Shown: positions 44,978 to 53,137 of the stretch, piece by piece
How positions within the stretch are numbered: the stretch's first letter is position 1
Layout of the letters: each line of letters begins with the position of its first letter
Origin: Roseinatronobacter monicus
GTDB taxonomy: Bacteria; Pseudomonadota; Alphaproteobacteria; Rhodobacterales; Rhodobacteraceae
DNA length: 64,000 bases
Direction of reading: 5' to 3'
Assembly: GCF_006716865.1 (NCBI RefSeq)
Contig: NZ_VFPT01000005.1
Location: 81,768 to 145,767 of the forward strand
The notes under the pieces: model-generated
The model's database searches: none
Seen by the model: only the letters and a program-made list of their open reading frames with translations
Told to the model about the DNA's origin: nothing
Position numbers and translations under genes: made by a program

Positions 44978-45379
44978 TCAGTTGGGCTTGGTCATGTCAG
45001 AGCAAAGCTCGACAAGGCAGCCGTTCAGGTCGCGGACATAGCCGACGATCTGGTTCCACGGTTTGGCTTGCGGGGGCGAAAGCGGCAGCGCGCCTGCCGC
45101 AACCGCACGCTCCCATGCCGATTGCGGATCATCGCATATCAGGGCGATCTCAACAGCCTGCGCCGGATCACCCCTGCGCTGCGGGCGAATGGCCAGCCCA
45201 TTCATTTCGGCCATCTCCTCGCCTGCAAAGGCGAGGGTGACGGCCCCCGTTTCCAGCTCCGCATAAAGGCTGCTCTCATGCACGAACCGCAGCGTCATGC
45301 CGAAGGCGGCCTCATAGAAAGCAACAGTTTCCCTTACATCGGGGACATAGAGAATGGTGTAGCCGAACCTGACAGTCAT
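44978..45379 (-). CDS. VOC-superfamily protein
   Basis: This 133-residue protein has VPDVRETVAFYEAAFGMTLR and VRDLNGCLVELCSDMTKPN in normal VOC positions; the metal-site Glu in VELC is present. It is located upstream of the second VOC gene and downstream of an AraC-type regulator gene on the same strand. Confidence 0.87.
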   Translation of the reverse strand: MTVRFGYTILYVPDVRETVAFYEAAFGMTLRFVHESSLYAELETGAVTLAFAGEEMAEMNGLAIRPQRRGDPAQAVEIALICDDPQSAWERAVAAGALPLSPPQAKPWNQIVGYVRDLNGCLVELCSDMTKPN

Positions 45380-45448
45380 GTGGGCGTCCTTTGTGGTTTA
45401 GTCCGACAATGACAGCACCGCCGTTCCCGGTCTTGTAAAAACCGGACA

Positions 45449-46228
45449 CTATTCCCTGAGTGTAACCAGCGTCACGTCTGCCAGTCTGGCAGGCGAAAGC
45501 CCACCAAAGCGCCGCAACGCGTGGGTCATATGGGCCTGATCCGCATATCCGGCCTCAAGCGCCGCCTCGGAAGGGCGCAGCCGATGGTCACGCAACAGGC
45601 GCATGGCCCGGTGAAACTGCAGGATCCGGGCATAGGATTTGGGTGGCAAGCCGGTCGCGTCCAGCACGATGCGCTGCACTGTGCGCGCGCTCAGGCCATG
45701 CAGCTGCGCGATATCCTGAACTGGCAAGCGGCCGCTCGAGGCATGGAATGCGCTCAGAATCCGGCGGGTTTGTCCCGGCAGCGGCGCATGATCCTGGCCG
45801 ATGCGGCTGCGCACGAAGTCTATCAACCGATCAGGCAGCGCCTCGGGCCTGTCCGCCTCAATGCAGAGTGTTGCAAGCAAAGGGCAGGCGGAGATCGCGG
45901 CATCGTCAACCAGGGTTTTCTCCCGCAAGGCAACTGGCTTGAAACCCAGCACAGTTTGGAAGAACCCCGGCCGCAGGCGGATACCCGTAAATCCGATGCC
46001 CGGTTGGATGGGAACGTCATAATGCGCGGTCGTTGGGCCGGTCACCACCACAGAAATATTCTTGATCGGTCCCGGGCTGGCACAGAACCGCAGGATGATA
46101 TCGCAGCGACCGTCCGGCAAAACGCGATACGTGCGGGCATGTCCGGCCAGTGATAGCCAAACAGCTTCGATCCCGAAGCGCGGATCTGCCCCGTCAGGAA
46201 GTTCGGCGTAGCTTGATGCGGGGCTCAT
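45449..46228 (-). CDS. AraC-family transcriptional regulator (DUF6597-like N terminus)
   Basis: This 259-residue protein has an N-terminal sensing domain with HARTYRVLPDGRCDIILRF and GIRLRPGFFQTVLGF, and a C-terminal AraC domain (VQDIAQLHGLSARTVQRIVL, PSEAALEAGYADQAHMTHAL). I chose ATG 46228 (GAGG upstream) over 46324, which overlaps the next gene. The downstream VOC genes are possible targets. Confidence 0.85.
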   Translation of the reverse strand: MSPASSYAELPDGADPRFGIEAVWLSLAGHARTYRVLPDGRCDIILRFCASPGPIKNISVVVTGPTTAHYDVPIQPGIGFTGIRLRPGFFQTVLGFKPVALREKTLVDDAAISACPLLATLCIEADRPEALPDRLIDFVRSRIGQDHAPLPGQTRRILSAFHASSGRLPVQDIAQLHGLSARTVQRIVLDATGLPPKSYARILQFHRAMRLLRDHRLRPSEAALEAGYADQAHMTHALRRFGGLSPARLADVTLVTLRE

Positions 46229-46233
46229 GCGCC

Positions 46234-46590
46234 TCAACTCTCTCGCAAATGGTCGAGGAAAATCCGCACCGCGTCTTGCACGTGCCGGAAACGGTCCCCG
46301 CCAAGATGCTTGCCGCCGAACCATCGAGTGACCACGACAACATGATCGCGCAGTTCTTCGCGCTCCAGCATCCGCAAGATCACCATGCCTGCCCCGGCCT
46401 CGCCATCATCGCTCTTTATCGAGGCCTCCGCAGTCAACAAGGCCCAACTGTTATGGGTCGCCTTGGCGAATTTCTTCTTCCGGCAAAGCTCCTTGATGAA
46501 GGACTTTGCCTCCTCTTCGGATCCGCAGGGCCCGCCCGAGACCGCATATTTCGACCCACGGTCGCTGATGATGTTTTCGAGGACAAGCAT
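46234..46590 (-). CDS. IMPACT/YigZ-family protein, short form
   Basis: This 118-residue protein carries the UPF0029 core SFIKELCRKKKFAKATHNSW, KSDDGEAGAGMVILRMLERE and VVVVTRWFGGKHLGGDRF. E. coli YigZ has about 200 residues; this version lacks the C-terminal domain. Family members relate to translation control, with no settled activity. The AraC gene follows after 5 nt. Confidence 0.85.
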   Translation of the reverse strand: MLVLENIISDRGSKYAVSGGPCGSEEEAKSFIKELCRKKKFAKATHNSWALLTAEASIKSDDGEAGAGMVILRMLEREELRDHVVVVTRWFGGKHLGGDRFRHVQDAVRIFLDHLRES

Positions 46591-46834
46591 AGGTCTGGCT
46601 TAGCCCCCGCGCCTCGCGGAGGCAAGGTAACGACGTCTTAAGGCGTTTCTTGACCTCAGTCCCGGTCGATCAACCGAAGCCCGCTGGAAACTGCGGCCCT
46701 TGGCTGTCGGCCGGGTAACCTTTCTTGCTGTGCTGCAGCTTTTGCATAACGGACGTTCACATTGGGCAAGGCGAAGCCGGCCGTGGGCTGCATGATGGAA
46801 GTCTTCGTGGTCGCACGCGATTTACCCCGTTTGC
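46591..46834. other. Intergenic stretch without recognised gene
   Basis: About 244 nt between two minus-strand genes; no coding frame or clear terminator is seen apart from a short CGCCTCGCGGAGGC-type hairpin near 46609-46622. Confidence 0.45.
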
Positions 46835-47647
46835 TCATGCCTCCTGCGGTTTTCGGGCAGCGATCGCCTGTCGCACTGCAGATCGACGCGATTTCGGCAC
46901 GGGGACACTTAAGCCCTTGGTCAACACCAGCCTTCCGCCACCGGTTTCGGTTTTGTCGAACCCAATGACATGGTCCAGATTGACCCACCAAGACCGATGA
47001 ACCTGCATTCCGGGAAAGTGGGCCAGATCCTGAGTTGCATCGCTCATCCGCATCAGGATCAGGCTGCTGCCTCGGGGTGTGATAACATCGATATAGTGAT
47101 CCTGCGCTTGCACAGCGATGATATCCCGCCCCAGTTCCGCCGGAAGCCGCAAGAACAAGCCCGTCGATGACACGTGGCTGGGGGCGGGGACTCTGTTGTT
47201 CGCGGGCGCTACCAACATATGGACCAGCATGCTGATCCCGATCACCGTTGGTGCGACATAGGGGAAAAACCCCCATATCCCGGCCGGCGGCAGGCCCATT
47301 CCCGCAGCGATATTGCCAAGCGCCACCAGGCCCATCATTGGCAGCACCCCGACCGCCCCTGCAAATGCTCCAACCACCAAGCACGGCCAGTGCCTTGGCA
47401 AAAGAACGCCGCAGATGCGGTTGAGCGTCCACATCAGCAGCGCCGAAGCCATTCCCACCGCGCCCCAGTAAACAAGCCGCCCAACAAGGCCAAGCTTTTC
47501 CATCGTGTAGAAAGGGCCTGCCAGCGCGACAAGCAGGGTAACCCCGCCGATGACAGCCCAAAGCCTTGGCTCCAGCAAATCCCTGGCCGTTTCGCGAAGC
47601 GCGAAAAGGACATCGGCCTGTTTCACGTGATCGGTCAGGTGTTTCAC
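46835..47647 (-). CDS. LytTR-domain regulator with membrane N terminus
   Basis: The protein has about 270 residues from GTG 47647 (AAGGGC lies 7 nt upstream). Four hydrophobic helices (for example LWAVIGGVTLLVALAGPFYT, IGISMLVHMLV) are followed by a LytTR DNA-binding domain: LGRDIIAVQAQDHYIDVITP, LAHFPGMQVHRSWWVNLDHV and LSVPVPKSRRSAVRQAI. It is probably a membrane-bound transcription factor. It diverges from an ABC transporter operon that it may control. The longer frame upstream overlaps that operon. Confidence 0.85.
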   Translation of the reverse strand: MKHLTDHVKQADVLFALRETARDLLEPRLWAVIGGVTLLVALAGPFYTMEKLGLVGRLVYWGAVGMASALLMWTLNRICGVLLPRHWPCLVVGAFAGAVGVLPMMGLVALGNIAAGMGLPPAGIWGFFPYVAPTVIGISMLVHMLVAPANNRVPAPSHVSSTGLFLRLPAELGRDIIAVQAQDHYIDVITPRGSSLILMRMSDATQDLAHFPGMQVHRSWWVNLDHVIGFDKTETGGGRLVLTKGLSVPVPKSRRSAVRQAIAARKPQEA

Positions 47648-47729
47648 GAAATTGCCCTTCAAACCTGAAATCCGGTCTTCTAACCACTGTCTATCAAAGC
47701 AAGATGTGAACAACAACAAAGGGAACCGG

Positions 47730-48605
47730 ATGCAAAAGGCAATCGAGGCCAGGGGATTGACCAAACGGTTTGGCGCGGTGACAGCAGTAGAAAATCTGTC
47801 CTTGCAGTTGGGCGAGGGCGAGGCGATTGGCCTTTTGGGCACCAACGGTGCAGGCAAGACGACCGCGCTTGCGATGCTCATGGGGTTGCGGATGCCAGAT
47901 GCCGGTGAGGTGCGGCTGTTCGGGCACCTCCCGGGCAGCGCCGCAGCACGGGAGGTGATGGGGGTCACGCCTCAGGCCACCGGGTTTCCTGATCAGTTGT
48001 CCCCACGCGAGGTTCTCGCCTATGCCAATGCCCGCCGCAAGAATTGCGCCAATCTGGACGATGTCATTACCGCATTCGCGCTTGGCCCTTTGATCAACCG
48101 ACGTATGGCCGGGTTTTCCGGCGGGGAAGTGCGCCGCGTCGCGCTGGCGCTTGCCTTTCTGGGCAGGCCCGGATTGGTGTTTCTGGACGAGCCTACAGCC
48201 GGGCTGGATACGGGTGCTCAAGACGCGTTTCGCGTGATCGCCCGCGATTATGTGGCAAAGGGCGGCGCCTTGATCCTGACCTCGCATCACTGGGACGAAA
48301 TCGAGGCGGTCTGCGACCGGATCACCATGATCGACCAAGGGCGAAAGGTGATGGAGGGCACACTGACCGACATCCGCGCCCGGATGCAGGCGCGCCAGAT
48401 CGGCTTTACCCTGCCCGAAGGCGCCGCACCGCCTGACTGGATCCGGGCACGACCGCAAGGCATGGGCTGGCGCGTCGAGAGTGACGATAGCGACACCGAC
48501 CTGCGCCGGATGGTCACCGAGAAAGTGCCGTTCTCTGGTCTGACGATCGAACCCCTTGCACTCAAAGACATCATCTCTCGTATTCGCAAGGAGGGCTGCA
48601 TATGA
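47730..48605 (+). CDS. ABC transporter ATP-binding protein (ABC-2 type)
   Basis: This 291-residue ATPase has Walker A GTNGAGKTTALAML (about residue 42), signature FSGGEVRRVALALAFLG, Walker B LVFLDEPTAGLD and the H-loop LTSHHWDEI. I chose ATG 47730 after AAAGGGAACCGG. The last bases overlap the permease start (ATGA). It is likely a drug or peptide exporter under the divergent LytTR regulator. Confidence 0.92.
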   Translation: MQKAIEARGLTKRFGAVTAVENLSLQLGEGEAIGLLGTNGAGKTTALAMLMGLRMPDAGEVRLFGHLPGSAAAREVMGVTPQATGFPDQLSPREVLAYANARRKNCANLDDVITAFALGPLINRRMAGFSGGEVRRVALALAFLGRPGLVFLDEPTAGLDTGAQDAFRVIARDYVAKGGALILTSHHWDEIEAVCDRITMIDQGRKVMEGTLTDIRARMQARQIGFTLPEGAAPPDWIRARPQGMGWRVESDDSDTDLRRMVTEKVPFSGLTIEPLALKDIISRIRKEGCI

Positions 48606-49345
48606 CCTTTCGTCAACTTTTCGCCGAACTCCGTGTGTCGTTTCTGATCCTCGCGCGCCAGCCGGGGTTCTGGGTGCCAACCGTGTTGTTCCCGGCCATG
48701 CTCTACAGCTTTTTCGGGGCCGGTTTGGCGGGCGCTGGCCCGGCGGCAGGCTATGCGATGGCCTCTTTCGCGGTTTATGCCGTGCTGGGGGTAGGGTTCT
48801 ACCAGTTTGGTGTGACCGTGGCACAGGACCGCGCCGACCCCTTCATCCGCTGGCAAAGGCTGTTGCCAGGCTCGGCGCTTGCGCCATGGGTGGCGCGGGT
48901 GATCGTGGGTATGGGGTTTTCGGCGCTGGCCATGGCGCTGGTGTTGGCCTTGGGCAAGATGCTGGGCGGAGTCGTCTTGGCAGACAGCGCCGCCTGGTAC
49001 CGCTTGACAGCAACGACACTGGCGGCCGCACTGCCCGCCACACTGATGGGCACGGCGCTGGGGTCGCTGGCCTCTTCACGGGCTGCGGTGCCCCTGGCGA
49101 ACCTTGTCTTTTTGCCGCTTGCCTATCTTGGTGGCCTATGGATGCCACCGCAGCTTTTGCCGGAAGCTGTTGGTACGATCTCTGTCTGGACGCCCACCCG
49201 CGCAATGGCTGAACTGGCCTGGGCAGCGCTGGATGGTCGCGCGTTGCCGCAGCGCTACATGTTCCTTTTGGCGGGTTGGACAGCGTTTGCTGTTGCAATC
49301 ACATGGTGGGCTCAGACAAGGCACCGCAAGACTGCCTCCGGGTGA
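48602..49345 (+). CDS. ABC-2 type transporter permease
   Basis: This 247-residue membrane protein has about six helices and the ABC-2 pattern ending in VPLANLVFLPLAYLGGLWMP followed by WTPTRAMAELAWAAL. The ATG overlaps the ATPase stop, so the two are translationally coupled. It pairs with the ATPase at 47730. Confidence 0.9.
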   Translation: MTFRQLFAELRVSFLILARQPGFWVPTVLFPAMLYSFFGAGLAGAGPAAGYAMASFAVYAVLGVGFYQFGVTVAQDRADPFIRWQRLLPGSALAPWVARVIVGMGFSALAMALVLALGKMLGGVVLADSAAWYRLTATTLAAALPATLMGTALGSLASSRAAVPLANLVFLPLAYLGGLWMPPQLLPEAVGTISVWTPTRAMAELAWAALDGRALPQRYMFLLAGWTAFAVAITWWAQTRHRKTASG

Positions 49346-49670
49346 TGGTCAGGTCATGGGTGTCGATTATCAAGACAATGTCGGTCGACAAAGCGCTTTC
49401 GAACGACTGCGATCTTGCCCGGCATTGAAAGCCATGCTGCAAAGTCACAGGCGGCTGTCCGCCCCTCGCGTCGATCATGCTGATGAGCTCAGGTCTCTGG
49501 TTGAAGATACCCATGCGAGCTTTCAACCATAAGCGCGCATAAAGGACCAGCCTCAGTAGGCTGGTTCCCTGCCGCGCTACTCAATCAGATAGACGGGGCG
49601 CGCCAAGCATGCTTTTCGTGCTCCGAAGTCAAAGTCCGATTGGCGCCCCTGCTGGACATGAAAGGTAGAG
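49346..49670. other. Intergenic stretch without recognised gene
   Basis: It contains a TCACAGGCGGCTGTCCGCC palindrome near 49445 that is also present near 42350, and a CCAGCCT...AGGCTGG hairpin near 49541-49563 that could end the ABC operon. No convincing gene is visible. Confidence 0.5.
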
Positions 49671-49740
49671 TAGGATATCCCTGAGTATCCTAGGGTATCC
49701 TAGACTACTAAAGCCAATTTTACGGTAGGAATTCGTATCC
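49671..49740 (+). promoter_or_regulatory. TATCC iterons upstream of parA (candidate parS/operator)
   Basis: TAGGATATCC (49671-49680), GTATCCTAG (49685-49693), GTATCCTAG (49695-49703) and GTATCC (49735-49740) form a cluster of direct and inverted TATCC motifs about 60-130 nt before parA. Such repeats commonly bind the ParB-like partner for partition and autoregulation. The assignment is by position and pattern. Confidence 0.6.
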
Positions 49741-49801
49741 AATATTGCTATGAAGAACCCATGTTCGCATACCGTCAGGCATCAACTCCCAGGAGGCCGC
49801 T

Positions 49802-50479
49802 ATTCCAGTTATCTCATTCGCAACTTCAAAGGGTGGGGCCGGGAAAACCACATCGGCGATCATCCTTGGAACGGAGCTCGCAGAAGCAACGGATGTCATT
49901 CTCATCGATGGTGACCCCGCGAAACGCCTTACACGCTGGTCAACATTGGCGCCCCTTTCGCCACGCCTTCGGGTAATCACCAGTGGCGGCGAACGCGCCA
50001 TTCAGGACGAGATCGCAGCTGCGCAAAAACAGGCCACCTTCGTCCTCATCGACCTAGAGGGCTCCGCCAGTCGTCTGACGTCCTTCGCGATCGCGGAATC
50101 TGATCTTGTGATCATTCCATCGGGCGAAGAGCAACAGGATGCCGACGCCGCCATCGACACGCTCGCCGAAATCGAAATGGAAGGCAGGGCGCGTCGACGA
50201 TCAATTCCGGCTGCTATCCTGTTTGCCAGAACATCGGCCGCAGTAAAAAGTAAGCTGGAGAAGCACATTCATGGAGAACTCGCCAAGGCGGGCAGGGTGA
50301 TGAAAACAGAACTTCACCGCCGCACGGCGTTTTCGTCGTTACACAATGCGGGCGGCGGTCTCCGGCAACTCGATCCGGCCGACGTAAACGGCATCGCCAA
50401 GGCAATCCTCAACGCCCAAGCCTATGCGTCCGAAATCATTGATTTGCTTGAAGAGGCCCGCAATGCCAAAACCGCTTGA
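49802..50479 (+). CDS. parA: ParA-type plasmid partition ATPase with ATT start
   Basis: This 225-residue protein has the deviant Walker A of ParA ATPases (SKGGAGKTT, residues 8-16), a second box IDGDPAKRLTRW, LIDLEG and VIIPSGEE. There is no ATG, GTG or TTG in frame between an upstream stop (near 49749) and the Walker box. The ideal AGGAGG at 49791-49796 sits 5 nt before ATT 49802, so ATT is the probable start. Plasmid segregation is its expected role; the next gene is likely its partner. Confidence 0.85.
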   Translation: MPVISFATSKGGAGKTTSAIILGTELAEATDVILIDGDPAKRLTRWSTLAPLSPRLRVITSGGERAIQDEIAAAQKQATFVLIDLEGSASRLTSFAIAESDLVIIPSGEEQQDADAAIDTLAEIEMEGRARRRSIPAAILFARTSAAVKSKLEKHIHGELAKAGRVMKTELHRRTAFSSLHNAGGGLRQLDPADVNGIAKAILNAQAYASEIIDLLEEARNAKTA

Positions 50480-50726
50480 TATTGATCGTCTCAAGCAATT
50501 TGAGACTCCCCGCTCCGCAGTCCCGGTCACGGAGGCAGATCCCGTCGAAAGGGCTGGAGGCTCTGTAGAGCGCTGGCCAAGCCGTGAACCGGTCAGAGAT
50601 GGCCAGATCAGTATCAAGGCCCCGCTCGATGTTATCGGCCGGTTTAAGCGCATGTGTAAGGATGATCGCCGCACCTATGCCGACATGCTCGGTATCCTCA
50701 TGGATCGTTACGAGTCCAAGGGATGA
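50463..50726 (+). CDS. Small ParA partner, possible centromere-binding protein
   Basis: This 87-residue protein starts at an ATG overlapping the parA end by 17 nt. Its C-terminal half (ISIKAPLDVIGRFKRMCKDD, YADMLGILMDRYE) looks like a ribbon-helix-helix, while the N-terminal half is polar. Size and position match small centromere-binding proteins of short ParA systems. A longer start at 50424 is in frame but less likely. Confidence 0.6.
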   Translation: MPKPLDIDRLKQFETPRSAVPVTEADPVERAGGSVERWPSREPVRDGQISIKAPLDVIGRFKRMCKDDRRTYADMLGILMDRYESKG

Positions 50727-50936
50727 GCACGCAGCGCGAACAACTCGATCTTTTCGTCGCAATAATAGGGGATATCCCCCTTCGTGATGACCGTGAGATG
50801 ATGTCGGCGCCCATGGTCAGCCTAGCAAAACGAAGTCCCATGCGCCTGGATTGGGAAGGTCCCTCAGGACAAAAGGTAACGATCACCGCATCGGAGCAGA
50901 CCGGTGGCATCGCCACCATTTACGACTTTGATATCT
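50723..50936 (+). pseudogene. repA: RepA (RPA-type replication initiator), N-terminal fragment
   Basis: About 71 residues: EQLDLFVAIIGDIPLRDDRE, MSAPMVSLAKRSPMRLDW and TGGIATIYDFDI match the beginning of alphaproteobacterial RPA-type plasmid initiators (LFVA, FSLSK, ATIWD). The frame ends at TAG formed with the first bases of IS3 copy C. No continuation is present after that IS, so most of the gene is gone. Confidence 0.75.
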
Positions 50937-51003
50937 AGAGGTGGTCGCGGAAATTCGGACCAGTTGCTAAGCTCTGGCAACTGAAGAAGGACGAACAATC
51001 GAT

Positions 51004-51312
51004 ATGGCGAAACAGAAGCGTTACACGGCAGAATTCAAGGCGAAGGTTGCCTTGGAAGCGATCCGTGAAGAGTTGACGACGGCAGAGCTGTCGAAGAAAT
51101 ATGAAGTACATCCGACGATGATCAACGGCTGGAAACGCACGGCAATTGCCAAGATGGCGCAGTCGTTTGACGCCAAGCCGGTTGGTGAACCAGTGATTTC
51201 CGGCAAGGATGTAGAGAAGCTGCACGCCAAGATTGGCCAATTGGTAGTGGAACGGGATTTTTTGGCGGATGCCTCCAGGCTCATTCTCGGGACTGGAGGC
51301 AAAAAGCCGTGA
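51004..51312 (+). CDS. IS3-family transposase OrfA
   Basis: This 102-residue helix-turn-helix protein is identical to the OrfA at 1899-2207 (MAKQKRYTAEFKAKVALEAI). It is the DNA-binding part of the IS3 transposase and overlaps orfB by 4 nt. Confidence 0.93.
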   Translation: MAKQKRYTAEFKAKVALEAIREELTTAELSKKYEVHPTMINGWKRTAIAKMAQSFDAKPVGEPVISGKDVEKLHAKIGQLVVERDFLADASRLILGTGGKKP

Positions 51313-52139
51313 AGAAAGATCATCCCAAACTGAGTGTCCGGCGGCAATTCACACTGCTGTCGCTCGCCCGATCGACGCTGTACTATCAGCCCTGCGGTGA
51401 AAGCGCGGAAAACCTGAAATTCATGAAGATCATCGACGAGCAATTCCTGAAAACGCCATGGTACGGCTCGCGGCAGATGGCGCGTCATATGCAAAGAGAG
51501 GGTCACAAATGCGGCCGCCATCGCGCAAGACGGCTGATGCGGCTCATGCGTTTGGTGCCGATCTATCAGGAACCCAAGACCAGTAAGAAAAACCCCGAAC
51601 ACAAGGTTTATCCATATCTTCTAAAAGATCTGCCCATCACGCGTCCCAACCAGGTGTGGTGTACGGACATTACCTATATCCGCATGCAGCGCGGGTTTTT
51701 GTATCTGGTCGCCATCATGGACTGGCACAGCCGCAAGGTGCTGAGCTGGCGGCTGTCCAATACTATGGATGCCGGGTTCTGCGTCGAGGCCTTGAAGGAG
51801 GCACTGGCCACCTATGGCCCGCCCGAAATTTTCAATTCGGACCAGGGCAGCCAGTTCACCAGCACCGATTTCACCGACGTTTTGAAAGACGCAAAGGTGA
51901 AGATTTCGATGGATGGGCGCGGCCGCTGGATCGACAACCGCATGATCGAACGACTGTGGCGGTCCTTGAAATACGAATGCGTCTTCTTGAACACCTTCGA
52001 AACTGGCCGGGAGGCGCGCCAGGGGATCGGCACCTGGATCGCTTATTACAATGAAGAACGCCCGCATTCATCCCACGGCCTGATGACCCCGGACGAAGTT
52101 TATGATAATCGCAAACCAAACATGAAACTTGCCGCGTGA
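51309..52139 (+). CDS. IS3-family transposase OrfB
   Basis: This 276-residue rve-type DDE integrase differs from the copy at 1072-1902 by Phe instead of Cys near residue 14 (SVRRQFTLLSL). The catalytic residues are all present. It is intact and possibly active. Confidence 0.93.
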   Translation: MKKDHPKLSVRRQFTLLSLARSTLYYQPCGESAENLKFMKIIDEQFLKTPWYGSRQMARHMQREGHKCGRHRARRLMRLMRLVPIYQEPKTSKKNPEHKVYPYLLKDLPITRPNQVWCTDITYIRMQRGFLYLVAIMDWHSRKVLSWRLSNTMDAGFCVEALKEALATYGPPEIFNSDQGSQFTSTDFTDVLKDAKVKISMDGRGRWIDNRMIERLWRSLKYECVFLNTFETGREARQGIGTWIAYYNEERPHSSHGLMTPDEVYDNRKPNMKLAA

Positions 52140-52201
52140 TAGGAAACCCATGCCAGAGCGCTGCGCGGCATAAAACTGGTCGAAAAACCAGGACCACCTC
52201 T

Positions 52202-52353
52202 CCTGTCAGTCATGGCGACCATGAGACAAGTGTTCTGGCGCGGCTCTGGAAGAGACGGGGCAGGGCGCATTGGATCAGGGAGCGATGGCTGTCAGGGTTC
52301 GGGGCGTAGCCTCAGCAGCCTGGCCCCGCTCGCGGGGCTTGCCACTGGCAGGT
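52202..52353. repeat. 152-bp repeat, inverted copy of 20023-20174
   Basis: This begins immediately at the right end of IS3 copy C and matches the reverse complement of the segment after the GNAT gene. Differences are few (for example TCATGGCG context and GTGTTCTGG). It ends at GCCACTGGCAGGT. Confidence 0.75.
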
Positions 52354-52439
52354 TTGAGCTTATCAGCGACATCCAGGGATGTCGCAGCGAGCTAAAGCCT
52401 TTCGCAGCTGCAGCATCGTTCCCGGCCCATTGCTGCCGG

Positions 52440-52703
52440 TCAGGACGACCACGATGCCTCGGCGCGGCCAACCCGAAGCAGTCAATCGTGCATCGCGCAG
52501 CATATTGTGTTACCAAATGTCGCAGATACGGGACGAAACTGTCTTTCGGCGACGGCTGCGCCGAGCGTAACAAAAGCTGCAATAGCTACGAAGGCAACAT
52601 GCTGACAGATTGGCGCAGGATCGCCACACGCTACGACTGATGCCCAAAGGTATTTCTCTCAGCTGTCGCGCTCGCTGCAACCGTCCTCTTCTGGCTTTGA
52701 ATA
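52440..52703 (+). pseudogene. IS5-family transposase remnant (3' end)
   Basis: Near the 3' end, one frame reads DWRRIATRYD, a stop, then CPKVFLSAVALAATVLFWL, the well-known end of IS5/IS427-type transposases. Upstream, MSQIRDETVFRRRLRRA-like words and frame breaks show decay. Only a fragment remains; element ends were not found. Confidence 0.65.
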
Positions 52704-52720
52704 TCAATGAGCCTGGAGCC

Positions 52721-53137
52721 TCAGCTTTTGTCTTCACGGGCTGGAAACACAAACTTCCGGGCCTCATGCCAATTTTCATCATCAAGGGAGTATTGTAGGA
52801 TGTAGACTCCAGACTTTTCGAATTTTATTCCTTGGCGGCCAAAGACCCATACTCCAAGGCTTGGAGTTTCAAGGTCCTCTTCTGCTTCGTCATCGTCCAT
52901 AGAGATTGAAGCCGCCATAGGCTCATTGCTGAAGTCTTCAGAAATTAATCTGAAATGTATCGTAGATACATTGCTGGCAAGCGCCTCAACATAAAAAAAC
53001 AGTCGGTGTAATATCGTCTCTTTTTCAGCGTTCAAACTGGGGCCAACAGGTGCTACGCCAATCAAAATAGCTCTCCCGGACGCCTCTTGCCGAACATCCT
53101 CACACATCAAGGTTGACAAGACTTCAATGCTTGGCAT
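52721..53137 (-). CDS. Unknown protein, 138 residues, third gene of the hicAB unit
   Basis: The protein starts MPSIEVLSTLMCEDVRQEAS and has a beta-sandwich-like pattern (GRAILIGVAPVGPSLNAEKE, IHFRLISEDFSNEPMAAS, SGVYILQYSLDDENWHEARK), reminiscent of the DUF6941 group, which I cannot confirm. Its start overlaps the hicB stop by 14 nt, so it is probably co-expressed with the toxin-antitoxin pair. Confidence 0.6.
   Translation of the reverse strand: MPSIEVLSTLMCEDVRQEASGRAILIGVAPVGPSLNAEKETILHRLFFYVEALASNVSTIHFRLISEDFSNEPMAASISMDDDEAEEDLETPSLGVWVFGRQGIKFEKSGVYILQYSLDDENWHEARKFVFPAREDKS

Larger units (their letters stand above)
50937..52201 (+). mobile_element. IS3-family element, copy C (1265 bp)
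   Basis: The ends AGAGGTGGTC and GACCACCTCT are the same as in copy 1 (1010-2274), opposite orientation, with near-identical sequence. The flanking triplets differ (TCT versus CCT), so there is no target duplication. Together with the missing repA 3' part this suggests a deletion or recombination at this copy. Confidence 0.93.
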
